Shown: positions 8,896 to 18,666, counted from the first letter of the stretch. The stretch: DNA of 64,000 nt from Candidatus Bathyarchaeota archaeon (GCA_018396675.1 JAGTQX010000010.1:123910-187909); one strand, 5' to 3'. Program-made: numbers and translations. Notes: generated by a model from the sequence alone, not told the origin.

Positions 8896-9722
8896 TGATT
8901 GTGAACCTTTACCCGCTAAAAACGTTTAAACTGCCAATAATAGCCGAATGCATAAACCCTGACATGTTAAAGGGAAAAACACTTGACGACATGAGGCGGC
9001 TTGAGCTTTGGGAAGGAAACAAGCGGAGAACGCTTGGAGAACTTTTCAAGATTGAAATAAGCAATCCAGCAAGCAGCAGCGAAAACGTCACGATAATCGT
9101 CAACGGCGACGTTAGCCGCGTGAAAAGAATAGGCGCTGGAATGAAAAGCGGCGAAATAATAATCAAGGGAAACGCTGGCATGCACTTGGGCGCCGAAATG
9201 CATGGCGGAAAAATAACCGTTTACGGTAATGCCCTCAGCTGGGCTGGCTCTATGATGAAAGGCGGCGCAATAGAAATTCACGGAGACGCCGGCGACTATT
9301 TGGGCGCACCTTACCGCGGAAGCAAAGAAGGCATGCGCGGCGGAAAAATAGTCGTCAGCGGAAATGTTGGAAACGAAGCTGGCGCCTACATGCACAAAGG
9401 TGTAATCAAGATTTACGGAAACGCTGGACAGTTTACTGGTTTCCGTATGCGTGGCGGAACAATTTATGTTCAAGGAAGCTGCGGTGGAAGAGCTGGCACA
9501 TGTATGGTTGACGGTGCGGTAATTGTTGTCGGCGCATTAGAATCTGCTCCGCCGACATTTACTTTTGAGGGTGTAAAAAATAAAGCTAGAATTGATGAGA
9601 ATGAAGCTGTTGAGGCAAGCTTCTACCTTTTCGTTGGCGATTTAACCGAAAACGGCGTGGGAAAGCTTTATGTGGCTAGGGATAGAAACCCCCACTTAAG
9701 CAACTACGAAAAGCTTCTCTAA
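8895..9722 (+). CDS. fmdC: Formylmethanofuran dehydrogenase subunit C
   Basis: Right-handed beta-helix scaffold subunit with the repeated G-x-x-G-x-x-x-G pattern, seen as GNAGMHLGAEMHGGKI, GDAGDYLGAPYRG, GNVGNEAGAYMHKG and GNAGQFTGFRMRGG. The fold is shared with the glutamate synthase alpha C-terminal domain. Start ATG 8895 overlaps the fmdA stop as TGATG; GTG 8892 is one codon earlier. It precedes mch by 18 bases. Subunits E, F and G are not found nearby, so the electron-supplying ferredoxin subunits must be elsewhere or absent. Confidence 0.92.
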   Translation: MIVNLYPLKTFKLPIIAECINPDMLKGKTLDDMRRLELWEGNKRRTLGELFKIEISNPASSSENVTIIVNGDVSRVKRIGAGMKSGEIIIKGNAGMHLGAEMHGGKITVYGNALSWAGSMMKGGAIEIHGDAGDYLGAPYRGSKEGMRGGKIVVSGNVGNEAGAYMHKGVIKIYGNAGQFTGFRMRGGTIYVQGSCGGRAGTCMVDGAVIVVGALESAPPTFTFEGVKNKARIDENEAVEASFYLFVGDLTENGVGKLYVARDRNPHLSNYEKLL

Positions 9723-9740
9723 AAAAGGAGCGTCTGCAGT

Positions 9741-10703
9741 TTGGAAAAAAGTTTAAGCGTAAACCGTTTGGCTTGGAAACTGCTGGAAAAACTCTGCGCC
9801 AACCCGGAACTTTACAGCGTGAAGATTGAAAAGACAAAGTACGGCGCTCTTATCGTTGATGCTGGAATAAACGCCAAAGGAGGCTTCCAAGCGGGCAAGA
9901 TTATAACGGAAATCTGCATGGGCGGATGCGGCAAAGTCGAAATAAGCCTCAGCCAATACGGCGACATTACTTTACCGACGATAACCGTTCACACAGACAA
10001 TCCTGTCATAGCCACATTAGGCTCGCAGTTCGCTGGTTGGAACATAAAGGAAGAGGATTACTTCGCCATAGGCTCTGGACCCGCTAGGGCGCTGGCTCAA
10101 AAACCAAAGGAAGTCTATGAAAAAATAGGTTATGTGGATGATTCAGACAAAGCTATAGTGGTTCTGGAAACCGACAAGCATCCACCCGAAAAACTGGTGC
10201 GCCAATTGGCTAAAGACTGCCGCATTCAATGTGAAAATTTGGCTATAATATTAACTCCGACGGCAAGCGTAGCTGGAGCAACACAAGTGTCTGGCAGAAT
10301 AATCGAAACTGGCGTCTATAAGCTTACACGGCTTGGATTAAATCCAAAAACCATATTATATGCTTGGGGACGCGCTCCAATACCGCCGACGCATCCGAAA
10401 TTTGTTGAGGCAATGGCCAGAACAAACGACGCAATACTCTACGGTGGAGCAACCTACTACGTTGTGGACTGCGAAAACGAAGCGGAATTGGCTGAAATAG
10501 TGAAGAAGACTCCGTCAAACGCATCAAAAGACTACGGAAAACCTTTCTCTGAAATTTTGAAAGCGGCAAATCACGACTTCTACAAAATCGACCCAAACAT
10601 CTTCGCACCCGCAAAAATAACCTTGAACAACGTGCGAACAGGCAGAGTGTTTAAAGCTGGAGAAATCAATAATGAGGCTTTAAGAAAATCTTTCACGTTT
10701 TAA
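9741..10703 (+). CDS. mch: Methenyltetrahydromethanopterin cyclohydrolase
   Basis: Interconverts formyl- and methenyl-tetrahydromethanopterin, third step of the H4MPT methyl branch. The block NAKGGFQAGKIITEICMGGCGK near residues 35-57 and VHTDNPVIATLGSQFAGW near residues 92-109 are characteristic, and 320 residues is the normal size. TTG start preceded by an AAAGGAG ribosome site at 9724. Being the last gene of the fmdDBAC run puts the first and third steps under one transcript; the formyltransferase (Ftr) for the step between them is not in the window. Confidence 0.95.
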   Translation: MEKSLSVNRLAWKLLEKLCANPELYSVKIEKTKYGALIVDAGINAKGGFQAGKIITEICMGGCGKVEISLSQYGDITLPTITVHTDNPVIATLGSQFAGWNIKEEDYFAIGSGPARALAQKPKEVYEKIGYVDDSDKAIVVLETDKHPPEKLVRQLAKDCRIQCENLAIILTPTASVAGATQVSGRIIETGVYKLTRLGLNPKTILYAWGRAPIPPTHPKFVEAMARTNDAILYGGATYYVVDCENEAELAEIVKKTPSNASKDYGKPFSEILKAANHDFYKIDPNIFAPAKITLNNVRTGRVFKAGEINNEALRKSFTF

Positions 10704-10711
10704 ATCTAGAC

Positions 10712-11299
10712 TTATGAACTTGTTTCTGTTTTCGCAGTAATCGAGCGTATGAAGAATCTGCTGAGAAAATCGTTAAACCCTTTATTTCCAACCAGCGCAG
10801 CCATTAGAAAACTCATTATAACAACTTCGGCTAAAGCTTTTGGCAGTATGTAATAAAGGAAAGTGTAAGCCCCTCCGCTTCCAAGAAAAACTGGCATCAG
10901 CCATGCAAAATAAAAGTAGGTGTAGATGCATTCTGGCAAATAAGCCAAAAGAGTTGCCGGAACCGCCACAATAGAAGAGCGCTTATTCTGTCTAAAAATT
11001 AGCTTCTCAAGAATCCCGGCTGTCAAACCCGTTAAACCTTTACCGATTGGTAGACCAATCAAACCGAGCCAAGAACCCATGCCCATAGGGCCAAACATTA
11101 TCCCAGGAAGGATTCCTACAAAAATTCCGGAAACAAGACCCGTTAGCGGTCCTCCATAAAACCCCGCGATGAAGGCTGCAATCAAAGAGAAGTCCATAGC
11201 TACACCTGGAGCGATTTGTCCCACGTGATATGAGATTGCAAATAATACATTTCCAAGGGCGCCCATCATTAACGCGAATGTTATTGTTTTCGTGTTCAT
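10712..11299 (-). CDS. Small ECF S-component-like membrane protein
   Basis: Protein of 195 residues with about six hydrophobic helices. The N-terminal ALMMGALGNVLFAIS helix followed by GVAMDFSLIAAFIAGFYGG and GPLTGLVSGIFVGILPG resembles the substrate-binding fold of ECF transporters. It is convergent with mch, 8 bases away. It is a second protein of this type in the window, unrelated in detail to the 3218-4183 gene. No ATPase or T component is adjacent. Substrate unknown. Confidence 0.45.
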   Translation of the reverse strand: MNTKTITFALMMGALGNVLFAISYHVGQIAPGVAMDFSLIAAFIAGFYGGPLTGLVSGIFVGILPGIMFGPMGMGSWLGLIGLPIGKGLTGLTAGILEKLIFRQNKRSSIVAVPATLLAYLPECIYTYFYFAWLMPVFLGSGGAYTFLYYILPKALAEVVIMSFLMAALVGNKGFNDFLSRFFIRSITAKTETSS

Positions 11300-11358
11300 G
11301 GGTTATCGTAGTTTCTTTTTCTTGCCGTTATTATTTAAGAGTAACTACTCAAAATTGA

Positions 11359-12678
11359 GTGCATGACGTGTTCCGATTGAAAAATAAATATTCCCTTGTG
11401 CATATCCCTTTACTGGGAAAGCCTTTGTCAACAAATCTCAAAATCGCTTTAACAGAGCTGAAGGGATGGCTGGAAAATGAAACAAACACTGTTCTTACAC
11501 CTGTTCACACTAAAGCGGAACGGTTTCTGGGCGAAACGCGTGAGGCACATAAGGAGCTTATAGAATCGTGCAAAATGCTTCTTGAAAACAGCCGAAAAGA
11601 AATTGACAAACGCAACATGCGCACTTTCGGAAGAGCCCGCGCTCTGAATAAATTGGCCAAACTTTTCTTGGATCGACTGCAGCCAGTTAAGGTTCCAGAA
11701 AAACCCTCTTACGACGGCATTAAAGCGTTTATTGAAGAAGCCCAGAAAGCTTTCACCGTAACCGATATTGACGTTAGAAACTGGTTTCCACGGATTTCAC
11801 CGTTCTTCATAATGGACAGGGGCAAATTCATAAAAGCCTTCGAAAACGCGAAAAGCACGCTTAAAGAGCTAAACGAGTTCCTAACAAAGGAATACGTGAA
11901 AACCAAAGCGTTAGAGGAAACCTTCCAACTCATAGAAGAAGTTAAGAAACTAAAAGAACACCTTGCCACCTTGACAGAAGAACAAAAGAAAACTGAAAAC
12001 GAAAAGGCTAAAATCGAAGAGGAAACTGCAGAAACACGCCGAAAAATTGACGCACTAAAAGACGGTGGAGCACTTAACCAGTTGACAGAAATAACCAGCG
12101 AAACAGAAAACTTGCGAAAGGAACTGGAGCACGCCTTGAGGCATGTTCAGAAACCATTCATAAAACTACAGTCTCTAGCCACACACGGTGAGGGAAGCGG
12201 ACTAACCCCAGAAGAACTAAAAATGCTCAACAAATACCTAACAGATCCGTTCGAGGCTATGGCAACTGAAAGCAGCGGCTATCCAGTTTTAAAGCAGATT
12301 CTTCAGAAAACGGCACGACTAATTTCAGAAGGAAAGCTTAAGCTTAAACAAGAAAAAGAACGAAAAGCAAAGCAAGCCATAGAGGAAATCCTCGCAAAAG
12401 ACTCTTTAAGCAGTCTCCACCAGAAATGCGTAGCTGCAAAACTACGCATAAATCAGCTTGTAGCCTCTGCAGATTTGGCTGAAACAAAAGCCGAAATTAC
12501 AAAACTGCAAGAGCATGTTGAAAGACTGGAGAAAAAACTTGAAAGCCTCAAAGCAGAATTGGACAAAGAGGAAAAAGCCCGAGCAGAAACCATAGAAAAA
12601 ATTCGCAGCTGCAAGAACCGCATAGAAAAAAACATCCTCAATTTTACGGATAAAAAGGTTGAAATAACCGATTTTTGA
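11359..12678 (+). CDS. Coiled-coil protein of unknown function, coupled to a PPP phosphatase
   Basis: Soluble 439-residue protein with no signal peptide or membrane segment. Long charged heptad-like stretches run from about residue 190 to 260 and from 370 to 430, separated by a less regular middle part (VQKPFIKLQSLATHGEG...). The C-terminal overlap is TTGA: the stop codon shares bases with the TTG start of the phosphatase gene, so the two are translated together. GTG start, with a TTATTTAAG box about 25 bases upstream, which suggests a leaderless transcript. It may be a substrate or scaffold of the phosphatase; this is inference from coupling. Confidence 0.6.
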   Translation: MHDVFRLKNKYSLVHIPLLGKPLSTNLKIALTELKGWLENETNTVLTPVHTKAERFLGETREAHKELIESCKMLLENSRKEIDKRNMRTFGRARALNKLAKLFLDRLQPVKVPEKPSYDGIKAFIEEAQKAFTVTDIDVRNWFPRISPFFIMDRGKFIKAFENAKSTLKELNEFLTKEYVKTKALEETFQLIEEVKKLKEHLATLTEEQKKTENEKAKIEEETAETRRKIDALKDGGALNQLTEITSETENLRKELEHALRHVQKPFIKLQSLATHGEGSGLTPEELKMLNKYLTDPFEAMATESSGYPVLKQILQKTARLISEGKLKLKQEKERKAKQAIEEILAKDSLSSLHQKCVAAKLRINQLVASADLAETKAEITKLQEHVERLEKKLESLKAELDKEEKARAETIEKIRSCKNRIEKNILNFTDKKVEITDF

Positions 12679-13619
12679 AGGCGCCGAAAGTGGACCCGAC
12701 CATTAAACAAGTAGTCAAAGAAGCTTTAGAAGCCACATGCGAAAACTTCTGCAAGATCACCGAGGAAGCAAGAAGACTCATCTGCAGCGAAAATGGCAAA
12801 ATCGGAGTCTTCGAAGTTTTCGGAAGACTAGTTAAACTTCAGCCAGCAAACGAAGCGTTGATTGTTGGCGATTTACACGGCGATTTAGAAAGCCTAATCG
12901 ACATTCTAAACGGCAGCGGTTTCATACAGAAAATGCGCCAAAGCCCAGATTCGGTTATGGTTTTTCTCGGCGACTATGGCGACAGAGGCGCCTACTCAGC
13001 AGAAGTTTACTACACAATTCTGAAGCTTAAACTGTTTTTCCCAAAACAAATAATCCTCATGCGAGGGAACCATGAAGGCCCAGAAGATTTGATGGCTTCA
13101 CCACACGACTTACCTTGGCAGTTCCAGTCACGGTTCGGAGCCGAATGGGAAAAAGCATACAATAAAATTCGCGAACTCTTTAAAGGCTTATATAACGCGG
13201 TTTTTGTTGAAAGACGCTGCCTAATGATTCATGGCGGATTGTCTCCAAATATGAAAACCATAGAAGACTTGGCCTACGCGCATAATAAGCATCCTAAAGA
13301 GCGTTTGCTTGAGGATATGCTGTGGAGCGACCCAACCGAAATGGTTGACGAGTTCTGCGCTTCGCCGAGAGGCGCTGGTAAACTCTTCAGCGCGAAAGTA
13401 ACAAGACAAGTTTTGGAGCGTTTCAATGTAAAACTGTTGATACGTGGACATGAACCGTGCGTGGAAGGCTACAAAATAGACCACGATGGAAAAATTTTGA
13501 CGCTTTTTTCACGAAAAGGCGCGCCATACTTCAACGCATACGGTGCCTATCTAATAGTTAAGGTTTCAGAACAATTTCAAAGCGTCAAAGACCTCATTCC
13601 GCACATACGCAAATTTTAG
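12675..13619 (+). CDS. PPP-family serine/threonine protein phosphatase
   Basis: All PPP signatures are in order: GDLHGD (about residue 64), GDYGDRG (about residue 97), RGNHEG (about residue 124), then MIHGGLSP and IRGHEP. These supply the dinuclear metal centre and phosphate contacts of PP1/PP2A-type enzymes. Length of 314 residues suits a single catalytic domain, with a 60-residue helical N-terminal lead-in. TTG start overlaps the upstream coiled-coil gene. Cytosolic, dephosphorylating Ser/Thr (possibly Tyr) on unknown proteins. Confidence 0.88.
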   Translation: MKAPKVDPTIKQVVKEALEATCENFCKITEEARRLICSENGKIGVFEVFGRLVKLQPANEALIVGDLHGDLESLIDILNGSGFIQKMRQSPDSVMVFLGDYGDRGAYSAEVYYTILKLKLFFPKQIILMRGNHEGPEDLMASPHDLPWQFQSRFGAEWEKAYNKIRELFKGLYNAVFVERRCLMIHGGLSPNMKTIEDLAYAHNKHPKERLLEDMLWSDPTEMVDEFCASPRGAGKLFSAKVTRQVLERFNVKLLIRGHEPCVEGYKIDHDGKILTLFSRKGAPYFNAYGAYLIVKVSEQFQSVKDLIPHIRKF

Positions 13620-13682
13620 GGCATAAACCGTAAGCTCAAGTTTTAAATTGTTGAAAATATTAACTTGGAAGACGGAATAGCC

Positions 13683-14237
13683 ATGTTGGAACGCGAAGAA
13701 GCTTTGAACCTAGTCAAAAAACACGTTTCCAAAAGGAACATAATTTACCACATGCTTGCCGTGGAAGCCATAATGCGAAGCACGGCGCGCCATTTCGGCG
13801 AAAACGAGGAAGAATGGGGCTTGGTCGGCTTGCTCCACGATATCGACTATGAAAAGACGGAGGCAACCCCTGAAAAGCACAGTTTAGTAGCTGAAGAAAT
13901 GCTGAAAGGCGTGTTGCCAGACCCACTTATAAAAGTTATAAAAGCGCATAATTTCCGACACACAGGAGTTAAGCCTGAAACCAGAATGGAGAAGGCGTTA
14001 ATTGCGTGTGACGCGATTTCCGGTTTGCTTGTTGCATGCGCTTTGGTTATGCCCTCTAAAAAGTTGGCAGACGTGAAGGTTGAAACTGTTGCAAAAAAGT
14101 TTAGGGATAAGGATTTTGCGAGAGGCGCAGAAAGAGAACGCATAATCGTATGCGAGGAAATCGGCATACCGCGCGAAAAATTCTTCGAAATAGCGTTGGA
14201 AGGGCTTAAGAATATAGCTCCAGAAATAGGCTTGTAG
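13683..14237 (+). CDS. HD-domain phosphohydrolase
   Basis: Carries the HD pattern: His in IYHMLAVEAIM, the HD pair in GLLHDIDYEKTE, His in KHSLVAEEML and the distal Asp in ACDAISGL. The compact size of 184 residues resembles HDIG-type predicted hydrolases of archaea and bacteria. ATG 13683 has a GGA element just upstream; TTG 13665 would add six residues. Convergent with pyrG. Substrate unknown. Confidence 0.72.
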   Translation: MLEREEALNLVKKHVSKRNIIYHMLAVEAIMRSTARHFGENEEEWGLVGLLHDIDYEKTEATPEKHSLVAEEMLKGVLPDPLIKVIKAHNFRHTGVKPETRMEKALIACDAISGLLVACALVMPSKKLADVKVETVAKKFRDKDFARGAERERIIVCEEIGIPREKFFEIALEGLKNIAPEIGL

Positions 14238-14248
14238 ATGCTTTTTAT

Positions 14249-15874
14249 TTAAAATTCGGGTTTTGATTTTCCAAGTTTCTTGTCCAAACACGCCTTAATG
14301 AAACCGTAGTATTCTGGGTCTGGTTTTCCTGGGCGGCTTTTGAATTCTCCATGGAATTGAGATGCGAAAAAGAAAAAGTGGCTTGGCAGTTCCATAATTT
14401 CCATTCTTCGTCCGTCGGGGCTTCTTCCAGAAAAAATCAGTCCATTTTTTTCAAGCTTATCCAAATAGTCCATGTTAACTTCGAATCTGTGACGGTGCCT
14501 TTCATAAATCTCGCTGCTTCCGTAGAGTCCATAAGCCATAGTGTTTGGTTTCACAATTACTTTGTGAGCTCCCAGCCTCATTGTGGCGCCTTTGTATTCT
14601 ATGTTCCGCTGTTCGGGCATTAGGTCTATTACTGGATGTGGCGTATTCGGGTCAATTTCAGTACTATTCGCCTTTTCCAGATTGCAAACGTTTCGGGCGA
14701 ACTCCACAACAGCTAACTGAAAGCCGTAACATATTCCAAGAAATGGTATGTTGTTTTCTCTTGCAAACCGTATCGCCATAATTTTTCCTTCAGTTCCTCT
14801 TGGACCGAAACCGTATGGCACAAATATTCCGTCAAAATCCTTAAGCATCTGCACTTTGTTTGGGTTTTTCTCGAAAGCTTCTGCCTCAATATAATGTATG
14901 CGAACTCTGGTTTTGCATGCTGCTCCACCGTGGCGCAGTGCCTCACTCATGCTTACGTAACTGTCTGCTAAACCAGCATATTTGCCAACAAGCGCTATTT
15001 TGATTTCATGTTGGGGATTTACTATGGCATCCACAAACTTTCTCCAATCACCAAAATTTGGTTTATTTTCCGGAAGCTCAAGCCTCTTGCAGATAAAATC
15101 GCCCATTCCCTGCTCGTCCAAGATAAGCGGAACCTGATAAATCGTTTCAACATTATATGAGCAGAAAACCGCGTTTTCCGGTATCGTTCCAAAGAGGGCT
15201 ATTTTCCGCAAAGTCTCCGAATCTATCATTTCAGAGCATCTTGCAATAATAATGTCTGGTTGGATACCAATGCGCCTCAATTCGTTGACGCTGTGCTGCA
15301 AAGGTTTGGTTTTCATTTCCTTCGTAACATCCAAAATTGGAACCAACGCCACATGCACATACACGGTGTTCTCGTATCCCTCTTCAAGTCGCATCTGACG
15401 TATAGCTTCAAGAAACGGCAAGCCTTCAATGTCGCCAACTGTTCCGCCAACCTCTGTGAGAACCACGTCAACTTTCGCGTTTGCAGCCACACTACGTATA
15501 CGCGTTTTAATCTCGTTTGTCACGTGTGGAACAATTTGTACGCATCTTCCGAGGAAATCTCCTCGGCGTTCCTTCTCAATAACCGCTTTATACACTAGGC
15601 CAGTTGTAATATTATTCTCCTTTTTTAAATCCAAATCCAAGAAACGTTCGTACCAGCCCAAGTCCAAGTCGGCTTCGCCGCCATCATCCGTCACGTAAAC
15701 TTCTCCGTGCATGTAAGGATTCATTGTTCCAGCGTCAACGTTCACGTAAGGGTCAATTTTGATAGCCGTAACTTTAAAGCCTCTTGCTTGAAGCATCTTT
15801 CCAATAGAAGAAGTTACAATACCCTTGCCAACCGAGCTTAAAACGCCACCCGTCACGAAAACATACTTAACCAT
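14249..15874 (-). CDS. pyrG: CTP synthase
   Basis: Makes CTP from UTP, ATP and glutamine. The N-terminal amidoligase domain begins KYVFVTGGVLSSVGKGI and contains the KIDPYVNVDAGTM block. The C-terminal glutamine amidotransferase has the nucleophile in GICYGFQLAVVEFAR and the His/Glu in SQFHGEF. Full length of 541 residues. Monocistronic; a TTTAAATTTATTC box upstream near 15920-15940 could be its promoter. Confidence 0.97.
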   Translation of the reverse strand: MVKYVFVTGGVLSSVGKGIVTSSIGKMLQARGFKVTAIKIDPYVNVDAGTMNPYMHGEVYVTDDGGEADLDLGWYERFLDLDLKKENNITTGLVYKAVIEKERRGDFLGRCVQIVPHVTNEIKTRIRSVAANAKVDVVLTEVGGTVGDIEGLPFLEAIRQMRLEEGYENTVYVHVALVPILDVTKEMKTKPLQHSVNELRRIGIQPDIIIARCSEMIDSETLRKIALFGTIPENAVFCSYNVETIYQVPLILDEQGMGDFICKRLELPENKPNFGDWRKFVDAIVNPQHEIKIALVGKYAGLADSYVSMSEALRHGGAACKTRVRIHYIEAEAFEKNPNKVQMLKDFDGIFVPYGFGPRGTEGKIMAIRFARENNIPFLGICYGFQLAVVEFARNVCNLEKANSTEIDPNTPHPVIDLMPEQRNIEYKGATMRLGAHKVIVKPNTMAYGLYGSSEIYERHRHRFEVNMDYLDKLEKNGLIFSGRSPDGRRMEIMELPSHFFFFASQFHGEFKSRPGKPDPEYYGFIKACLDKKLGKSKPEF

Positions 15875-16008
15875 TAACCCCTTCCTCTTTTACGTAATAA
15901 CAAAACCATAGAAGAGAATCAGCATTTAAATTTATTCTAGAACAAACCCCCTAAACATGTAAGGTGAGACGGTCGCTTAAACAGCAGATTAATGAGGAAG
16001 ACGCGCGG

Positions 16009-16641
16009 ATGGCAACCAAGAAAAAACCAAGCGTCGCCTATTGGCTTGAAAACACGTTATACTTGAACATAACTAACCGTTGCCATAACAACTGCTATTT
16101 CTGTTTAAGAAATTTCAGAGACGGCATAGGCAGCTTTAACCTCAAACTAAACAAAGAACCCGCCATAAGCGAAGTTTTGACTGAACTTCAAGAAGTTCTA
16201 AACCTTAAAAATTGGAGGGAAATTGTTTTCTGCGGTTTCGGAGAACCGCTTGAAAGACTGGACTGTGTCCTGGAAGTCAGCAACTGGATAAAGAGGAATC
16301 ATGGGAAGATGACGGCTTTGAGAATAGACACTAATGGGCAAGGTTTTCTGTTAAACAGAGGCCGCAACGTTATAAACGAATTGAAAACAGCGGGAATCGA
16401 CAAGCTAAGCGTGAGCTTAAACGCACATGACAAGAAGACATACATGGAAGTTTGTCGACCAAGCTTTGAAAACGCCTTTGAAAGCATCTTGGAATTTGTT
16501 GAAAAGGCTAAAGAAGAGGCTCTAGATGTCGAAGTAACCGCAGTCACAATTCCAGAAGTAGACCTCAAGAAAGTCGGGGAAATTGCTGAAAAACTCGGCG
16601 CAAGATTCCGAACACGAGCGTACATTCCAGGCTTTTGGTAG
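16009..16641 (+). CDS. Radical SAM protein of the TatD-linked type
   Basis: The cluster motif CHNNCYFC (CxxxCxxC) sits near residue 25, followed by FCGFGEPL (the GGE-like SAM contact) and LRIDTNGQG. The short 210-residue length and the LSVSLNAHDKKTY block match the family described as TatD-associated radical SAM proteins, a partial TIM barrel of unknown reaction. No tatD is adjacent here. ATG 16009 is preferred; GTG 15964 would add 15 residues. Convergent with the following small membrane protein. Confidence 0.78.
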   Translation: MATKKKPSVAYWLENTLYLNITNRCHNNCYFCLRNFRDGIGSFNLKLNKEPAISEVLTELQEVLNLKNWREIVFCGFGEPLERLDCVLEVSNWIKRNHGKMTALRIDTNGQGFLLNRGRNVINELKTAGIDKLSVSLNAHDKKTYMEVCRPSFENAFESILEFVEKAKEEALDVEVTAVTIPEVDLKKVGEIAEKLGARFRTRAYIPGFW

Positions 16642-16642
16642 T

Positions 16643-17104
16643 CTACCACAACAGTTTGACGAGGCTGCCAGCAATCACCGCGGCTCCAGCGGAGATTATT
16701 AAGCCGCCGATAAATCCGAACCAGCCTATTGCATCGTTGACTAGCATTTGCAAAAAGAAGCTTATGGTAAACCAGAAAACCACACCTGAAAACGTGTCCG
16801 CCTTTCTTCTTAGCGAGTCGTAAAAAACGAACCGAAGAACTAGTATAACCACTTGAAACGCTCCGAAGACCAAGCAAAACCACATGGCCGCAGTATAAAC
16901 AACGGGGTGGCTATGCGCTGGCGCTGGAAGAATTACGTGTTCAGTTAAATGCACAAGCTGAAAGTCTTTGAAAAAGTCAACGATTTCTTCCGTCAAGTTT
17001 GGAGTTACGCTCCATAATACACCTAGAAGTATTAGAAAGAACCCGAAAGAAACTAGCCCCAGCATATTCGTCCTTTCTCTGCGTCTTCTTTCCTCATTAA
17101 CCAT
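16643..17104 (-). CDS. Four-helix membrane protein, unknown
   Basis: A 153-residue protein with a basic N-terminus (ERRRRERTN) followed by four hydrophobic segments near residues 15-33, 70-90, 104-122 and 125-150. A His-rich loop (PAPAHSHPVV) lies between segments 1 and 2. I do not recognise the family. It ends one base from the radical SAM gene on the other strand, and no operon partner is visible. Confidence 0.55.
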   Translation of the reverse strand: MVNEERRRRERTNMLGLVSFGFFLILLGVLWSVTPNLTEEIVDFFKDFQLVHLTEHVILPAPAHSHPVVYTAAMWFCLVFGAFQVVILVLRFVFYDSLRRKADTFSGVVFWFTISFFLQMLVNDAIGWFGFIGGLIISAGAAVIAGSLVKLLW

Positions 17105-17226
17105 AACTTAAACCTTCACGACATGAAGTAATATTGATTTTTAACTATTTAAAATGGTTACGTGAAACAAGAAGATGTTGCAAACTTTTTAAAGACAACA
17201 TCCATTGTTAATATGGAGAAGCATTC

Positions 17227-18666
17227 ATGAAAGTGCTTTTTGTTGAACCGCCAAAAGACGTTTGGTTCGTTATGGGAGAATACTTGCCGCCGCCATATGG
17301 CATTATCCAACTGGCCGCGTATCTTGAAAACAAAGTTAAGGATGTGGAAATCAAGGTTTTGGACTGCAACGCCCAAAAAGTCGATTGGAAAGCGCTTGAA
17401 AAACAGATTGAGGATTTTAACCCTGACATTGTGGCTTCAAGCGCGTTGGCGACATGCAACACCTACGTTGTCGCTAGAACGTTGGAAACAGCCAAAAAGG
17501 TAAACCCGAACATTTTAACGGTTACTGGCGGACAACATTTCACGGTCACCGCCGACGAAAGCTTAAAAATGTTTCCGGAAATTGACGTCATTGTAAGAGG
17601 CGAGGGCGAAGAAACCATCGTAGAACTGGTCAAAAACGCCAAGAAACCTTCAGCTTTTTCACGCATAAAAGGAATATCCTTCAGACGCAACGGAGAAATT
17701 TTTCACACCGCTCCAAGGGAACTCATCGAAAACATAGACGAGCTTCCATATCCAGGCTATCACTTCGTCAAAGATTTAGTTGGCAAATACCATTTCGCCG
17801 CCATGGCTGGACGCAAAGCGCCTTATGCATTAATCGAAGGTTCTAGGGGATGTTATCACTCGTGCACTTTCTGTACTCAATGGCGGCATTGGCAGGGCAA
17901 ATGGCGCACAAAATCTCCGGCGCGCGTTGCTGACGAAATGGCATTCTGTTATAACAATTACGGTAGCAGATTCATCTGGTTGACAGACGACAATTTGGGT
18001 TCTGGCAGTCGAATAGGCGAAATTGCAGAGGAAATACTAAAACTGGATATGAGAGAGCTTATGTGGTTTGTGCAGGCACGATGCGACGACATCGTCAGAA
18101 ACGAAAAGTTCCTGCCGAAACTGCGCCGTTCCGGGCTAAGATGGGTTCTGCTTGGCGTGGAAAACCCCAACCAAACAGTTCTCGATGAGTATGGGAAGAA
18201 CATAACGGTTGAAGACGCAAAAAAAGCGGTTAGATTGTTGAAAAAACATGACATTGCGGCGCATACGATGTTTATTATAGGCGCTAGAAAAGACACAGCT
18301 AAATCCATCGCGAAAGTTAGAGAGTTTGTTAGCGAGTTAGACCCTGACTTCGCCATATTCGCTATTTTGACGCCTTTCCCTGGAACACAAATTTATGAAG
18401 AAGCCAAACAGAACGGTTGGATTGAAGATTTCAACTGGGCGAACTATGACATGGTTCACGCAATAATGCCGACGGAAACCCTGTCACGTAACGAGGTGCA
18501 GGAAGAGCTTTACGCATGCTACCGAAGCTTCTACGGCTCGTGGAAAAGGCGTATTTTTGGAATATTTTCGTCTAGTGAACTGCGAAGAAGAGTTTACGGA
18601 TACATGGCGCGTCGAGGCATACTGGAACAAATTAAAGCGCTTTCTAGGCGACATGCATATGCCTAA
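17227..18666 (+). CDS. B12-binding-domain radical SAM protein
   Basis: N-terminal residues 1-140 form a cobalamin-binding-like Rossmann domain (PPPYGIIQLAAYLE, then DIVASSALATCNT, then TVTGGQHFT). The radical SAM motif CYHSCTFC lies near residue 211. Downstream LTDDNLGSG and LLGVENPNQ fit the class B methyltransferase/cyclase layout also seen in BchE- and HpnJ-like enzymes. Substrate unknown. Its end overlaps the next gene by 8 bases, so the two are coupled. The C-terminal 80 residues are basic and helical. Confidence 0.8.
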   Translation: MKVLFVEPPKDVWFVMGEYLPPPYGIIQLAAYLENKVKDVEIKVLDCNAQKVDWKALEKQIEDFNPDIVASSALATCNTYVVARTLETAKKVNPNILTVTGGQHFTVTADESLKMFPEIDVIVRGEGEETIVELVKNAKKPSAFSRIKGISFRRNGEIFHTAPRELIENIDELPYPGYHFVKDLVGKYHFAAMAGRKAPYALIEGSRGCYHSCTFCTQWRHWQGKWRTKSPARVADEMAFCYNNYGSRFIWLTDDNLGSGSRIGEIAEEILKLDMRELMWFVQARCDDIVRNEKFLPKLRRSGLRWVLLGVENPNQTVLDEYGKNITVEDAKKAVRLLKKHDIAAHTMFIIGARKDTAKSIAKVREFVSELDPDFAIFAILTPFPGTQIYEEAKQNGWIEDFNWANYDMVHAIMPTETLSRNEVQEELYACYRSFYGSWKRRIFGIFSSSELRRRVYGYMARRGILEQIKALSRRHAYA

